From: Anaeromyces robustus
Lineage: Eukaryota > Neocallimastigomycota > Neocallimastigomycetes > Neocallimastigales > Neocallimastigaceae
Assembly (NCBI GenBank): GCA_002104895.1
Contig: MCFG01000034.1
Span: 1 to 25,000, forward strand
Reading direction: 5' to 3'
DNA: 25,000 nucleotides
The position numbers and the translations under genes are program-made. Below, piece by piece: positions 1 through 12,942 of the stretch. The notes under the pieces are model-generated. The model ran no database searches. It had not been told where the DNA came from and saw only the letters and a list, made by a program, of their open reading frames with translations. Position 1 is the stretch's first letter. Each line of letters starts with the position of its first letter.

Positions 1-2341
1 AAATATTTACCCATCCCAGTGACAAATTAAGTATTCAATAGCCATACTAATATTATTAATAAAAGAATTATAATAATTAAAAAAAAAATATAAATATAAA
101 TATATAATATTTATATTTATTTATATACTTATTATTTTTTTTATATTATTTTATAAACTTACTATTTAAGGAACATATCAACATCAAATTGTTTTTCAAT
201 TTCTGCTAAAGAAGCTGTTTCTGGTAAATTTTCAGCCCATCTTATTTTTATATTTAATTTTTAGTTTTTATAAATAATTAATTATTAATTATTATAAATT
301 ATAAATAAATATTATTAATATTATTAATGATATGAAATTTTATATATATTATATTATTTATTAATTTTAAAAAAATCAAAAAAAAAAAAATAATAAATAT
401 TTTTTCTTCTTTTTTTTTACTTACTCAATCATATTTAATATATCTTGATTTATATTTTGATTAGTAGAAGATGGAACAATATTTTCATAAAGATCTTCAA
501 CGGTATTACCTTCAAAATCACGATATAAATAGGCTGGATATAATTCACTTGAAACTCCCTTATATAAAGAACCAAAGTTTACTTTATCCCCAATTTTTTC
601 TGGTTTAAAGAATCTTTTAACAAATTTCTTTTTATACATATCGGATAATTCATATAAACCATAAGATTTATTATTAATATATAAACGACATGGAGAACTT
701 TGAGTAATTGGTAAACCTAAAGATTCAGCAATATCAGCAGCAAGTTTATTTTTAATATAAGTTTCATCATAACGTAAACTACGAAGTTTAAATTCTTTAC
801 GATTATAAATTTCTGAATTATTTTTATCAGCTTCATTACCAGAAAGATCAATTTTATAGGGTTTCTTTTCTTGATTTTTAGAACCTTGACCAGAAAGACT
901 AAGTGTTACATTAGTAAAATGACGTTTTTCATATGGACTAATTTTTTTTTTGTAAATTATAAAATTATAATAATATTTATAATTTAAAATAGATGATAAT
1001 AAAATTAAAAATAAAAAAAAGGTTATTAAATTATAAAAAAAAATTATTATATAAAAATATATATAATATATTTATATGTAAAGATATATTAATTTTTTTA
1101 TTAAATATATATATTATATATTTATATGTAAATATATATTAATTTTTTTTTCTTTTTCTTTTTTTTTTTTATTTTTTTTAAAAAAAAAAAAACTTACGTG
1201 TAAAAATCAAATTCAACCACATATTCAGCTTCTTTATCCTTTGAAGTAATTAATTTATTATAAGAAGTAGAATTCATTTGAATATTAATAACTGGAACTT
1301 CACCTTCTTGGAAAAGAAGGGAATATTTATCATAACCTTCAAGAGGTGGATAAAGTCTTGGTAAAGTTTGTAAAAGACTATCTCCTGTAGTATATCTACG
1401 ACCATATATTTCAATTAAAGTAGTAGTACTATCTTTATCCCAAGTTCTTGGATTTCCAAAGGATGAAAGTTCATTTTCTTTAGTACCAGTAATACCATAA
1501 TAATATTGATTAGGTATACCTTCATAATCTATTTCATATAAAATACCATCAACTTGATTCATAGGTAATCCATTACCATCTATATATACAGTGACACCAG
1601 TACCTTGATAATCATTTGGTGCACAAATAACTCTAAATTTTACAGCAGCAAAAGCAGTATTAACAATAAAAGCTAATACTATATATATATTTATAATAAT
1701 TATTAATTTATTAATTTATTAATTATTAATTATAAAATATTAATATTATTAAATATTTAATAATTTATTTATTTATTTATTTTTATTTTTTTTTTTTTTT
1801 GTGTTTTTGTGTAGTTGATTATTTGTTTGTTAAGTAATTTATTCAGATAATTTATTTTTTTTATTGGCCATTATTGGTTGATATTAACAAAAAAAAAATT
1901 TATTTTATTTTATTTTATTTTATTTTATTTATTATTAATTATTAAATAAATTATTAAATAAATTTATTAAATAAATTATTATATTATTATATTATATTAA
2001 AAATTAATTAATCGCCAAGAAAAATGTATACGTATAGTTTTAGTTTTTATAGAAATGTATGTACAAAAATATTTGTTTGTTTTGTTTGTTAGTTTATATT
2101 TTTTATTATAATTAAAATTGTTTTAAAAAATCATTATTTAAATTTTATAATAATAATAAATAAAATTATTATCATGTATATTTTTGTATATTTTTTGTGA
2201 TTATTAAACCAAACACTAAATACATATTTATCCAGTTTGATAATTTATATTTTAAACTTAAATTACCATAATTTATATATATATATTTATATAAAAAAAA
2301 AAGAAATTACCTGTTGTTAAAAAAAGTAAAAATGATTTCAT
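1..2341 (-). CDS. CotH-type secreted kinase, gene A (5' part; 3' end outside window)
   Basis: Five exons are visible: 2341-2311, 1678-1198, 937-425, 240-163 and 46-11. All introns are GT-AG and all phases agree. The next intron opens at base 10, so the gene continues past the left edge. The start is the ATG at 2341: its 31-base exon joins exon 2 to give a signal peptide (MKSFLLFLTT-VLAFIVNTAFA), and gene B has the same 31-base first exon. The 379 visible codons have no internal stop. They show the family core: KLRSLR (residues 221-226), the SYGLYELSDMYKKKF block (about 262-276), and the catalytic-region motif HWDG with D379, where the window ends; the DFD motif lies beyond. CotH proteins are atypical kinases known from bacterial spore coats. 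A secreted kinase is inferred. The first intron (632 bases) is long for a dictyostelid. The exon coordinates were placed by comparison with genes B and C. Confidence 0.88.
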
Positions 2342-2458
2342 TTTATTATATTATTATTATTATTTTTAAATTAAAATTTGGATTTTTTGTTTTTTTTTTT
2401 GACGAATTAATAAATATTATTAAATTTAAAATTGAATTTTATATTTTATTATATACAA

Positions 2459-2490
2459 GTAAAAAAAAAAATAGTCTATATATAAAAAGG
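2459..2490 (-). promoter_or_regulatory. Core promoter of gene A (TATA box plus oligo-T tract)
   Basis: Read on the minus strand, TTTTTATATATAGAC (2488-2474) is followed at once by an 11-base T run (2471-2461). This is the usual dictyostelid arrangement of a TATA box directly upstream of an oligo-dT initiator. It lies about 120-150 bases before the ATG of gene A, a plausible 5' leader length. In such A/T-rich DNA a chance match is possible, but the order and spacing fit well. Confidence 0.5.
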
Positions 2491-4482
2491 TATATCTATT
2501 GGTATATATAAAATAAATAAATTAATAATTAGCATATATATATTTAATATTATAAAAAAAATAAATATTTATTATTATTTATTATTATTTAATGAGTTGT
2601 TGCTATTATAAAAGTTGCTAATTTTTAATTTTTTTTTTTTTGGTTTCATTTTTTGGTTTTATTTTTTTTGAATACTAATATTTATGTATTTTTTTTTTGC
2701 TATTATTCCATACTGAAAATAAAAAAATATATTTATGTATAATTGTTTTATTTTTACTTTTTTTTTTATCATTTCATAGTGTAACTTTTATGTTTGCTTT
2801 TGTTTTTATTTTTTATTTTTTATTTTTTATTTTTATTTTCTATTTTTATTTTTATTTTGTTTTTAAAATTTTTTTTATTAGTTTACTATTATATCCTACT
2901 GAATTATGTTAATGTGTAACTTTTTATGTTTTTGTTTTTGTTTTTGTTTTTCTTATTATTTTATTAATTTATATTGATAATTATTTTGAAATTAAAATAA
3001 TAATATGTAATTTTAATTATTTTTATATTTTTCGTTCATTTGTTTGTTTTCCCTTCGTTTTGATTTCTTTATACAATACTTATTTATTTATTCTTATTTT
3101 TATTTTCATTTTTATTTTTTTTTTCCTTAGTAAAATATTTATATATAAATTAATTTAAAGAAAAAAAATATTTACTTCAAACTAAATTTTATTTTGAATA
3201 TAGAATTTAGAATAAATTATGCCTTTATAAATAATATACTCTATATATTATTATTTTATTAAATATAATATATATTATATACTTCTATTAAATTTATTTT
3301 ATTTTTTTATTCTTTTAATGTTCTAATTTTGATTTCTATTTTTTTTTTTTTTAAAAAAAAGAGAATAAATTTTTATTTCATTAACTGTATTACTTTTTTT
3401 TTTTTTTTTTTTTTTTATTATTATTTATTATTTATTATTGTTATGATTTATATTATTTTTGTTTTTTTTTTTTTTTATTTATTATTTAACTTTATTATTA
3501 TTAATTTTTTATATTGATAATATTAATATTAATAATTATAATTATAATATATTATATTATATTGTACTATATATATTATTTTATATATATATATTTTTAT
3601 TATTTTAAATAATTTATTAAATAAATGATTTATTAATAAAATTATTGATTATTTGTTATTAAATAAATTAAATTCTTTACGGACTGGATGAAATGTAATA
3701 CAAAGAAAAAAAAAATTTTTATAATTATTTTATTATATATTATTTTATATTTTATTATTATTTTATTAAATTTAAAATAAAATCAAATTTATTATTATTA
3801 TTATTTTTATATATTAAATTGATTCATATATATCAATAAATAAATAAATAAAAAAATAAAATAAAATTTAAATAAATTTTATAATATTTAATGAATGAAT
3901 AGATTAAATATCTTTTAATTAAACATTTAAATATTTTAAACATTTATCATTAAATTAAATCCAAAAATTAAAAAAAAAAATTTTGATCAATATTATTGGA
4001 ACATTTAATGAATAAAAAATTAAAAAAGAAAAGAAAAAAAAAAAGTTTAAATATTGGAATATTTTATTTATATATAATAAATATAATAATAATAATAAAT
4101 ATAATATAAATATAATAATAATAATAAGTAATAACAATATGATATGACAAAAATTATTCAAATAAAAATCTTTATTATTATTAAATTAAATTTTTTTTTT
4201 TAATTATCATATTATCATAATTAATTAATAAAATAAAAAAATATATATAATATATAATATATAATATATAATAATATATAATATAATATTTATAACATAT
4301 ATTATATTTATATAGAAATATTTTATATTATTAAAATAATTATAAATATATTATAGAATATTACAGTATTAAAATTGTATTACAAATTCATGATATGTAA
4401 AAAATATTAATATATATTATATTAATTTTTATATTAATTTTTATATTAAATTTATCAAACGGAAAAAATATAAAATATAAAG

Positions 4483-4541
<59 letters not shown>

Positions 4542-4564
4542 ATCAATAAATCAATAAATAAATA
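4483..4564. repeat. (AAAT)n tetranucleotide microsatellite
   Basis: A run of about 20 AAAT units with two AATC interruptions near the right end. It is typical simple-sequence DNA of dictyostelid intergenic regions and likely length-polymorphic. Confidence 0.85.
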
Positions 4565-5379
4565 ATTAAATGAATAAATTAAATATTTAATAGATTTTAA
4601 TTTATTTTTCTTACCGTTTTTTCTTACAATTTATATTATTTTTTATATTGTTTTATTATTATATTTATTTATTATATAATTATTTACGTAATTATTTATA
4701 TTTATTTAAATTAGTTTTGAATTATGTATCATTTTTATTTAATAATTATATAATAATGATGATAATTAATTATTATTTGTTATTTATTATTTATTTTTTT
4801 TAACAATCTTTAATCTTTATAATTATTTTCTGATACTTCAATTTAATGAAAATAAAATGATAATATAAAATATGAAATTAAAACATTTTATGTACACAAA
4901 TAATAAATAAATAAAAAATAAAAAATAAATAAATAATAATAAATAATAATTAATAATAAATAATACATAATAAATAATAAATAAATAAATAATACATAAT
5001 AAATAATAAATAATTTAAATAATAAATAATTTAAATAATAATTAAGCAAAAAAAAAAAAATAATAATAATGGTAAATTAACAGATTACTTAAAAAGTAAA
5101 TTTTTTAAAAAAAGTTATATTAAAATCTAACGGTAACTTTTTTTTTTTTTTTTAAAAAAAAAATTTTAAAAATGGAATCGTAAAATATTTATGTACATAT
5201 CATACTTAACGTATACATACAATTCTTTTTTATTTTTAAAAATAAATTATTAATTATTATTAATATTAATATTAATATTAATAATATAGATTTATATTGA
5301 TAAAATTATGATAGAATTAATGGATTATATTTAACAATTTTAAAATAAAAAAAAAAAAAAAAAGAAATAAATTTTTATT

Positions 5380-5985
5380 TGTTACATTTATAATTATGTC
5401 CAATTAATATATATATTTATATATATTTATTTATATTTATTTTTTTTAAATATTTTAAATATTTTTATGAATTTTTTTAAATAATTGTTACACTTTATAT
5501 TTATTATGTCATGTCATGTCACACATTTTGAAACTTTATTTAACCATCTCTTTCTTTCCATATAAATATAATATAACATATAATAATATATAATATATAA
5601 TATATAATATATATGTATATATATATTTTTATTTGGTAAAAATTGTAGTAATTTTTTTTATTATATAATTTAAAAGATAAAAAAAATAAAAATTAAAAAG
5701 TTCAAAAAAAAAAAAAATATATTTATATTTATCTCTATTATTTTCTTACAAAAAAAAATATATATATATCATTCTTATGTAATTGTTACATTTATAATTA
5801 ATTATATCCAATTTAATATTTTAAATATTTTAAATATTATTATTATGAATTTTATATTTTTATGAATTTTTTTTTTTATATAATAATATTTAGGTGTTAG
5901 GTTATGTCATGTCCATGTCACACACACGTTTTTTGTAACTTTTATTTATTTAACCATCTTTCACACACTCACACACCACACATTT
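5380..5985. repeat. Diverged direct duplication with ATGTC and CA-rich segments
   Basis: Two ordered sets of matching segments lie about 405-410 bases apart. Copy 1 is about 5380-5571 and copy 2 about 5784-5965. Each contains in order: TTGTTACATTTATAATTA, a (C)CAATTTAATAT-like segment, TATGAATTTTTTT, a TTATGTCATGTC..ATGTCACAC segment, an AACTTT segment and a TTTAACCATCT segment. The second copy continues into a CA-rich stretch (about 5918-5985). Similarity is imperfect, which points to an old local duplication. No coding potential is seen. Confidence 0.6.
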
Positions 5986-6027
5986 ATCTCTATTTTCCTA
6001 AAAAAAAATAGAGTAAAAAATATACAT

Positions 6028-6087
6028 AATATACATAAAACTACACATAAAAAATATACATAAAACTACACATAAAAAATATACATA
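6028..6087. repeat. 25-bp direct repeat, two copies
   Basis: The unit ATACATAAAACTACACAT followed by AAAAAAT occurs twice back to back, with partial copies on both sides. It lies just after the CA-rich end of the duplicated block. Function unknown. Confidence 0.65.
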
Positions 6088-6403
6088 AAAAACTGTACTT
6101 TTTCTTTTTTCTTTTTCTTTTTTCTTTTTTCTTTTTTTTTTTTTCAGAGAAAAAAATAAAAAAATATTAAGTAAATATATAAATAAATTTTTTTTTTTTT
6201 TTAAATTAATTATTTATTTACTTAATTTTTTTTATTTTTTTTAATCTCCATTTTATTTATGCATGCTTATATTTATTTTGTTTTTTAAAAAAAAAAAAAA
6301 TTAAAAAAATTTTTTTTTTTCATTATTATTAAATATATAAATATATTTATATTATAATTGTTATAATAGTTATAATATTTATGAAAAAAAGAAGAAGAAG
6401 AAG

Positions 6404-6438
<35 letters not shown>

Positions 6439-7677
6439 AAAAGAAAAAAGGAAATTTTTTTCTTTCTTTCTTTACTTAACTTTTTTTTTTTTTTTTTTTT
6501 TCTTCAATCTATTTTGTTTCTATTAATAAAAATATTTTATTCATTCATTACATTATATTACTATATAAAAAAAACAAACTTTGTTTAGTAATAAAAAATA
6601 AATTATAAATTATAAATAATAAATAATAAATAAATAAATAAATAAAAATATATATATTTATTTATTTAGTTTTTATATTTTTTTTTTATCTTTATTTTCT
6701 ATGTTTTATGTTTTTTTTTTTAATTTGTTTTATATATAATATTATTAAATATATATTATTATTTATATATATAGTTATAAGATAATATGATTTTATCACT
6801 ATTATTATTTCATTAAATTGCTTTTTATATATATATATTTTTTTTTTCTTCTTTAATATATATTTAATAATAATTTTAACATAGGTAATGAATGAATTTA
6901 ATTTATAAATATATAATATTGATGGGGATAAATGTTTTGTTTTGTTTTTGTTTTGTTTTTTTAATAATGTTTAAAAAGGATATTTATAAATAAATAGAAT
7001 ATTTATAAATATAATTGATATTAATAATAAATAATTATCATAAATTATAATAAATTAAAAAATTGGTTTTATTATATATGAATGATTGGGATGATAATGA
7101 TTTAAAAAAAAAAAATAAAAAAATAATAAATAAATAAAAAAAATAAATCAATAATAAAAAAATTAAAAACTAAAAACTAAAAAAATAAAAAATAAAAATA
7201 AAATAAAAAAAAAAAAGAAATAAAAAAAAAAAATAAAAATAAAAAATAAAATAAAAAATTGATTATTTTGAATTTATCAATTCTTTCTATTTTTTTTTTA
7301 TTTTTTTCATTTTTTTTTTATTTTTTTTTATTTTATTTTTTATTTTATTTTTTATTTATTTATTTATTATTATTATTTTCTTTCTATTATTTTTTCTATT
7401 ATTTAATTTATTATTATTATTAATTTTTTTTTATCATTATCAAAAAATATTTAAATATATAAATATATTAAGTATATATATTATCGTGTATTTTTATATA
7501 TATATATAGAGAATATTAATATTATTATTATTATTATATATTAATTCTTCATTTAATAATATTATTATGGTTCGTTTGTGTTTAAAAAATTTTTTTTTTT
7601 TTTATAATTTTAATTTTTTAATAGTTTTTATATTTTTTTTAATGATATCATTTTATAATTTTTTAAGGTTAATATTC

Positions 7678-9981
7678 TTATAATTTCATCATTAAAATTA
7701 ATAAAGCAGCGATTATAGTAGTTATGAAGATAGATGGTTTGACCAATGGACTACCACTAAGATTATCACCGTCACCATCATTCTTGGATACTTTAGTAAT
7801 CTTTTTACCAACTTCACCATATTCACCTTTTGGTTGGAATTGTGGAATACTTAAAAGTTGTTTTAAATCTTCAGACTTAAATTTAATAAAGGCCTTTAAA
7901 TTATCATTTTCACTATTTTCATTATATTGTTCTTCAGTACTTTCTCTACTTGGTTCATCTTGATGACTACCATCAGAAGAATAGGTAGTATCAAAAGTAT
8001 GGAAAGCAAAAGTATCCATATCCCAATACATATCATCTTTTAAAAATTCATGGAAGTATTCAATTCTATCATTTAAAGCTTGAAGGTTAAATAATTTTTC
8101 AATAACTTCTTTAAGAAGACTATCCCACATTGGTCTAATTTCTGGATGTTGAATAATCTTTTTGTAAAGTAATGGTTCTCTTCTTGGATCAGATCCATAA
8201 GTTTTTTGTTTTTCACCATTACCACGATCTTGAACATGAGCAATATAGTTATCAATTAAACCTTCCTTAGCTCTACACCATTTACCAACAGCTAAATCAA
8301 AGTCATAAGTAATCATATGGTATTTTCCATTGTTTGGTTCAACGTAAATGTAAAAGTTGTTACCATTACCAAGATAACCATCCCAATGACAATTAAGATA
8401 TTCTAAAATCATACTCTTTAAGAACATTTCAATATCAAACTTCTTTTCAATTTCAGCTTTTGGAGTAGCTTCAGTTAAACCTTCAGCCCAAGCAATCATA
8501 CCTTTAATATCTTGATGTGGATCGTAACCAGCAGTTGGAGCAATGACACTATCATAAATATCAACAATTTCAGCATTTGGATCACTTGAACCTGGGAAAT
8601 CACTATATAAGAAAGCTGGGAATTTACCAGAACTACCTTTGTAGAATGAACCATAAACATATTGGTCACCCTTCTTTTCTACATTAAAGAATCTTCTTAC
8701 AAACTTCTTTTTGTACATATCAGAAATTTCATATAAACCATAAGATTTACCATTAATATATAATCTACAGAAACCAGATTGAGTAACTGGTAAACCTAAA
8801 GATTCAGCTAAATCAGTTACAAGTTTGTTTTTAATATAAGATTCATCAAAACGTAAACTACGAAGTTTAAATTCTTTACGATTATAGATTTCAGAATTCT
8901 TTTTATCAGATTCATTAGGAGATAAATCAATCTTGAATGGCTTTTTATCTAATTCCATAGTACCTTGACCTGAAAGACCGATGGTGGCATTAGTGAAATG
9001 ACGTTTTTCATATGGACTATATTAGGACGAAATAAAAAAAAAAGAAGAAGTGAAAAAAAAATAAACAAAGAAGAAATAAATAATAAATAATAAATTTAAA
9101 AAGAAAATAAAATAAAAAAAAAATAAATGTAAATATAAATATTTTATTATTAATAAAGGGTTAGTTATATAATGTTTACTTATTATTATTATTATTATTA
9201 TTAATTATTTATAATTATAATTATTATTTTTTTTATTCATTTTTTTATGTATATATTATATATTTACCTGTAGTAATCAAATTCCATGATAAACTTGTCA
9301 TCCTTACTTTCAGTAGAAACTAATTGTTCATAGACGGTACTGTTCATAGTAATGTGAATGACTGGAATTTCACCTTCTTGGAATAATTTTGAAAATTTTT
9401 CATAACCATCAAGAGGTGGGAAAATTCTTGGAATAGTTTTAATAAGTTCATCACCAACAGTGTATCTACGTCCAAAGACTTCATATAAAGTAGAATCATT
9501 TCCTGAAGTCCAAGTTCTTTGTTTACCATTAAATAAAATATTTTCACTCATAGTTTGATTTCCAGCCATTTCATAATAATATTGGTTTGGAGTACCTTGA
9601 TAATCTAATTCATATAAAATATCATTTGGTTGGGCAGTCATTGGATGGGAAGTACCATCAATGACAACATTAATACCTGTACCTCCATATTCGTTTGGAG
9701 TACCAATAACCTTAAATTTTACGGCATTACAAGTATTAATAGTATGTATTAATACTATTTTAATTTAGCATATATATTATTATTATTATTTTTTTAAAAG
9801 ATATGAAAATATTTGATAATATATATAATATCAATAATAATTTTTACATTAGTTTGATATATTTTTTTAAATAAATAAATAAATAAACAAACGAATAAAT
9901 AAATATAAATAAATAAATTATTTATTTATAAAATATTTTTAAAAATTTACCTAAAGCGAGTGATAATAAATAGCAATTCAT
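7678..9981 (-). CDS. CotH-type secreted kinase with GPI-anchor signal, gene B (complete)
   Basis: Three exons (9981-9951, 9754-9268, 9016-7678) join in phase to encode 618 residues ending in TAA at 7680-7678. The introns (9950-9755, 9267-9017) are GT-AG. The ATG at 9981 gives a signal peptide, MNCYLLSLALVLIHTINTCNA, with probable cleavage after residue 21. Residues 22 to about 170 form an N-terminal region with PNQYYYE and GRRYTVGD segments, also found in gene A. The CotH kinase domain follows: KLRSLR (223-228), RLYINGKSYGLYEISDMY (257-274), HWDGYLGNGNN with likely catalytic D385, and DFD (411-413), the likely metal-binding motif. The C-terminus has a charged and polar spacer, a small-residue site near NLSGS (591-595) and a hydrophobic tail (602-616), as in GPI-anchored proteins. 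It should act in the secretory pathway or at the cell surface; substrates are unknown. Unlike A and C it has no introns in the kinase region, and its codons end in C more often. Confidence 0.93.
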
Positions 9982-11402
9982 TGATATTTTTAATATTATT
10001 ATATTTTATATTAATTTTTCCTGTTTTATGATTTTCTTTTATTTATTTTTATTATTTTTATCTTATTCGTTTTTTTATTTATACTTTATTCTTTTATTTT
10101 ATTATATTTAATATTTTTTATTAATAAATTATTTTATTATATATATTTATATTTATATTTATAATATTTTGAAATAAATTAAATAGCAAATATTCTATAA
10201 ATATTTATATAAATTAATAAAAATTAGTATATCGTGTATATTTTTATTCTTCCAAATTCATTATATATAATATAAATTTAGTTTAAAATCTTACATTTAA
10301 AATGCTTATGTATATTGTTTATTTTTTACACTAATAATAAGAATCAAAGAATTTTCAAGTATTCTAACAATTCTTTATTATTTTATATCTATATATACAA
10401 AAGTTTTTTTTTTTTTTAAAGAAAAAATTTTTATTTTTATCAACTAAAAATTTTTTTCTTCAAAATAAATTTATATTTATATATTTTAATTATCTATTTA
10501 AAATTATAAAGCTTTTATTTTATTATTATTTTTTTTTTATTTTGTTTTTTTATTTTAAAAAAAAAAAAAAAAAAAAGAAAAAAGAAGAATTTTCAGTTTT
10601 ATTTATATATATATAATAAATTTTATCATTAAAAATTCTTTATTTATTATTTATTTATTTATTTATTTATTTATATATTTATATATTTAATAATTTAATA
10701 TTTATATTAATCAATAGCTAATAGAAAATTCAACTTCAAATAAATTTTTTTAGGTAATACTAATATATGAATAACAATGAATAACAAAAAAAAGAAAAAA
10801 AAATTTTATTTCATATTATTTCATATTATTTAATATTATTTAATATATTTAATATATTTAATTATTTACATTATTAATATATGCATACAATATAATTTTC
10901 AAATTTTCACGAACCGAAAACATTTTTTTTTAATAAAAACAGACCACATAAAAATCTAATTATTATGGAATATTATTTAGAATATATAATTGAGTGGTAA
11001 TTAAATAGGATAAGTAAATTACAAATAAATTATAATTATAATTGTAATTGTAATTGTAATTATTATAATAATTATTAATTATTAATTATTAATATTTATT
11101 TATTTATTTATATATTATTATTTATTATTTATTATCTGTTATTAACTATTTATTATTATTTATTATCTGTTATTATTAACTATTTATTATTATTTAACTA
11201 TTATCTATTATTAACTATTATTATAATTATTATTAATTATTAATTATTAATTGTTATTATTATTATTATTATAATAACATTATTAATTATAAATAATTAT
11301 TATTATAGGTATAATATTAAATATATTAAATCGTATTAAATAGTATTAAATAGTATTAAAATTAGTTGACACAACATAATTAACTATTATTAATTACTAT
11401 TA

Positions 11403-11433
<31 letters not shown>

Positions 11434-12177
11434 ACAATTATACAATTATAAAACTTGAAATATCTCTATATATAATGTTTAATAAAATTATTAATAATAA
11501 TTATTAATAATTAAAATAATTAATTATATTATATATTATATTATATATTACATTATATTATATTATATTATCTTTAATAATTCAATATTAAAATCTTTTA
11601 ATAAAGCATTTTTTTTATAACATTTCTTTTATCTTTTTAATAATTATAATTTTTAAGGTTTATAATAAAATAATAATCAAGTAGATTAATCCAATAAAAT
11701 TCATTAATTTTAATAAAAATATTTATATTGAAACATTAATTATATTCTAATATATGCAAAAAATATTAATATAAAAAAGTTTAAACTTAAATGTATCATA
11801 GATAATAATTTGTATAATTTGTTTATTATTAAATTTAATTAATTTTTTCCTAATTGTAATATATTATAAATATATAATATATAATAAAACATAATAGTAT
11901 AATTGTAATAAATATTAATAACTAATTCAATATAATTAATAAATAATCTGTTAAGAACTTAAATAAATATAAAATTATAAAATATGTTAATGTTTTGATT
12001 AGTTAATTGATTAATATATTATAATTAATTGTAATATATTATAGTAATATATAATTTTGTCTAGAGTTTAGTGCTTTGAAATAATTATTAATTCAAAGTG
12101 GAATATTTAATTTTTTTTTCTATTCTTTATTTTTATTAAAAATATTTAATAATATTAAATATTAATTTTTTTTTCTT

Positions 12178-12187
12178 ATTATTATTA

Positions 12188-12238
<51 letters not shown>

Positions 12239-12276
12239 TATTATTATTTATTATTTATTATTTATTATTTATTATT
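12178..12276. repeat. (TTA)n trinucleotide array
   Basis: About 100 bases of TTA units with a few TTTA interruptions, typical dictyostelid simple-sequence DNA. It is not in a coding frame. Confidence 0.85.
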
Positions 12277-12801
12277 ATTATAAATGTCAATTAATAAAAA
12301 TTAATAAAAGAATATCAAAAAATTTTTTTTAATTTTTTTTCATATTCTTATTTAATATTCTTTTTTAATCTTTTTATTTATTTTCAAAATTTCATTATAA
12401 TACTATTATTATTTATTATTTATTATTCAGTATTATTATTTATTTATTATGGGTAAAACTATTTACTATTATAGTTATTATTAGAATTATGAAATTTTAA
12501 TATTCGTTTAATTATTATTTAATATTCGTTTAGGATATTATCAATAATACCATGATACTTTAATATTCTTATTATATTATAATCATTAGTATTATTTATA
12601 ACAAAATAGTTTCTAATTATTTTTTGGAGTTTTCTACAATTATAAATAATAGTTTATAAAATAAATTATATAAAACATTTATTATTTCTATTTATTATTT
12701 CTATTTATTATTAATATTATTGTTGATACTCTTGTATTTTGGTATTTTTAATAAAATAAAATAATAATCAAAAAATGTTTATTATTAAACAAGTTAAAGG
12801 A

Positions 12802-12942
12802 TTTTATTTATTTATATAATATTTATTTATTTATATAATATTTATTTATTTATATAATATTTATTTATTTATATAATATTTATTTATTTATATAATATTT
12901 ATTTATTTATATAATATTTATTCATTTATTTATTTATATAAT
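12802..12942. repeat. 19-bp minisatellite, six perfect copies plus a variant
   Basis: The unit ATTTATTTATTTATATAAT repeats with an exact 19-base period: copies end at 12820, 12839, 12858, 12877, 12896 and 12915. A longer variant copy with a TTCATT change ends at 12942. The exact period separates it from the surrounding irregular A/T DNA. Confidence 0.85.

Larger units (their letters stand above)
2342..7677. other. Intergenic region between genes A and B
   Basis: This 5.3-kb stretch has no credible gene. Apart from the gene A promoter it holds homopolymer A and T tracts, (AAAT)n and (AAT)n arrays and TA-rich palindromes. Two less simple parts stand out: the duplicated block at 5380-5990 and the 25-bp direct repeat at 6028-6087. 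An A-rich run (about 6388-6450) faces a T-rich run (about 6481-6501), which could fold back. Short open frames here encode only Phe/Tyr/Ile/Leu/Lys low-complexity peptides. Confidence 0.7.

Noticed and set aside
2314-3517. Three plus-strand open frames of 62-71 codons (2314-2511, 2697-2912, 3329-3517)
   Set aside because: They are Phe/Tyr/Ile-rich peptides from T-rich simple sequence, and the first runs antisense to exon 1 and the promoter of gene A.
3955-4161. Minus-strand open frame of 68 codons
   Set aside because: Low-complexity Ile/Leu/Phe translation of A-rich DNA with no domain-like segment or neighbouring splice signals.
7724-7963. Plus-strand open frame of 79 codons
   Set aside because: It lies entirely antisense to the last exon of gene B, whose frame matches a known family and the paralogues.
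8073-8255. Minus-strand open frame of 60 codons
   Set aside because: It is an alternative frame inside the kinase exon of gene B; the paralogues conserve the other frame.
9344-9547. Minus-strand open frame of 67 codons
   Set aside because: It is a shadow frame of exon 2 of gene B, without homology to the other copies.
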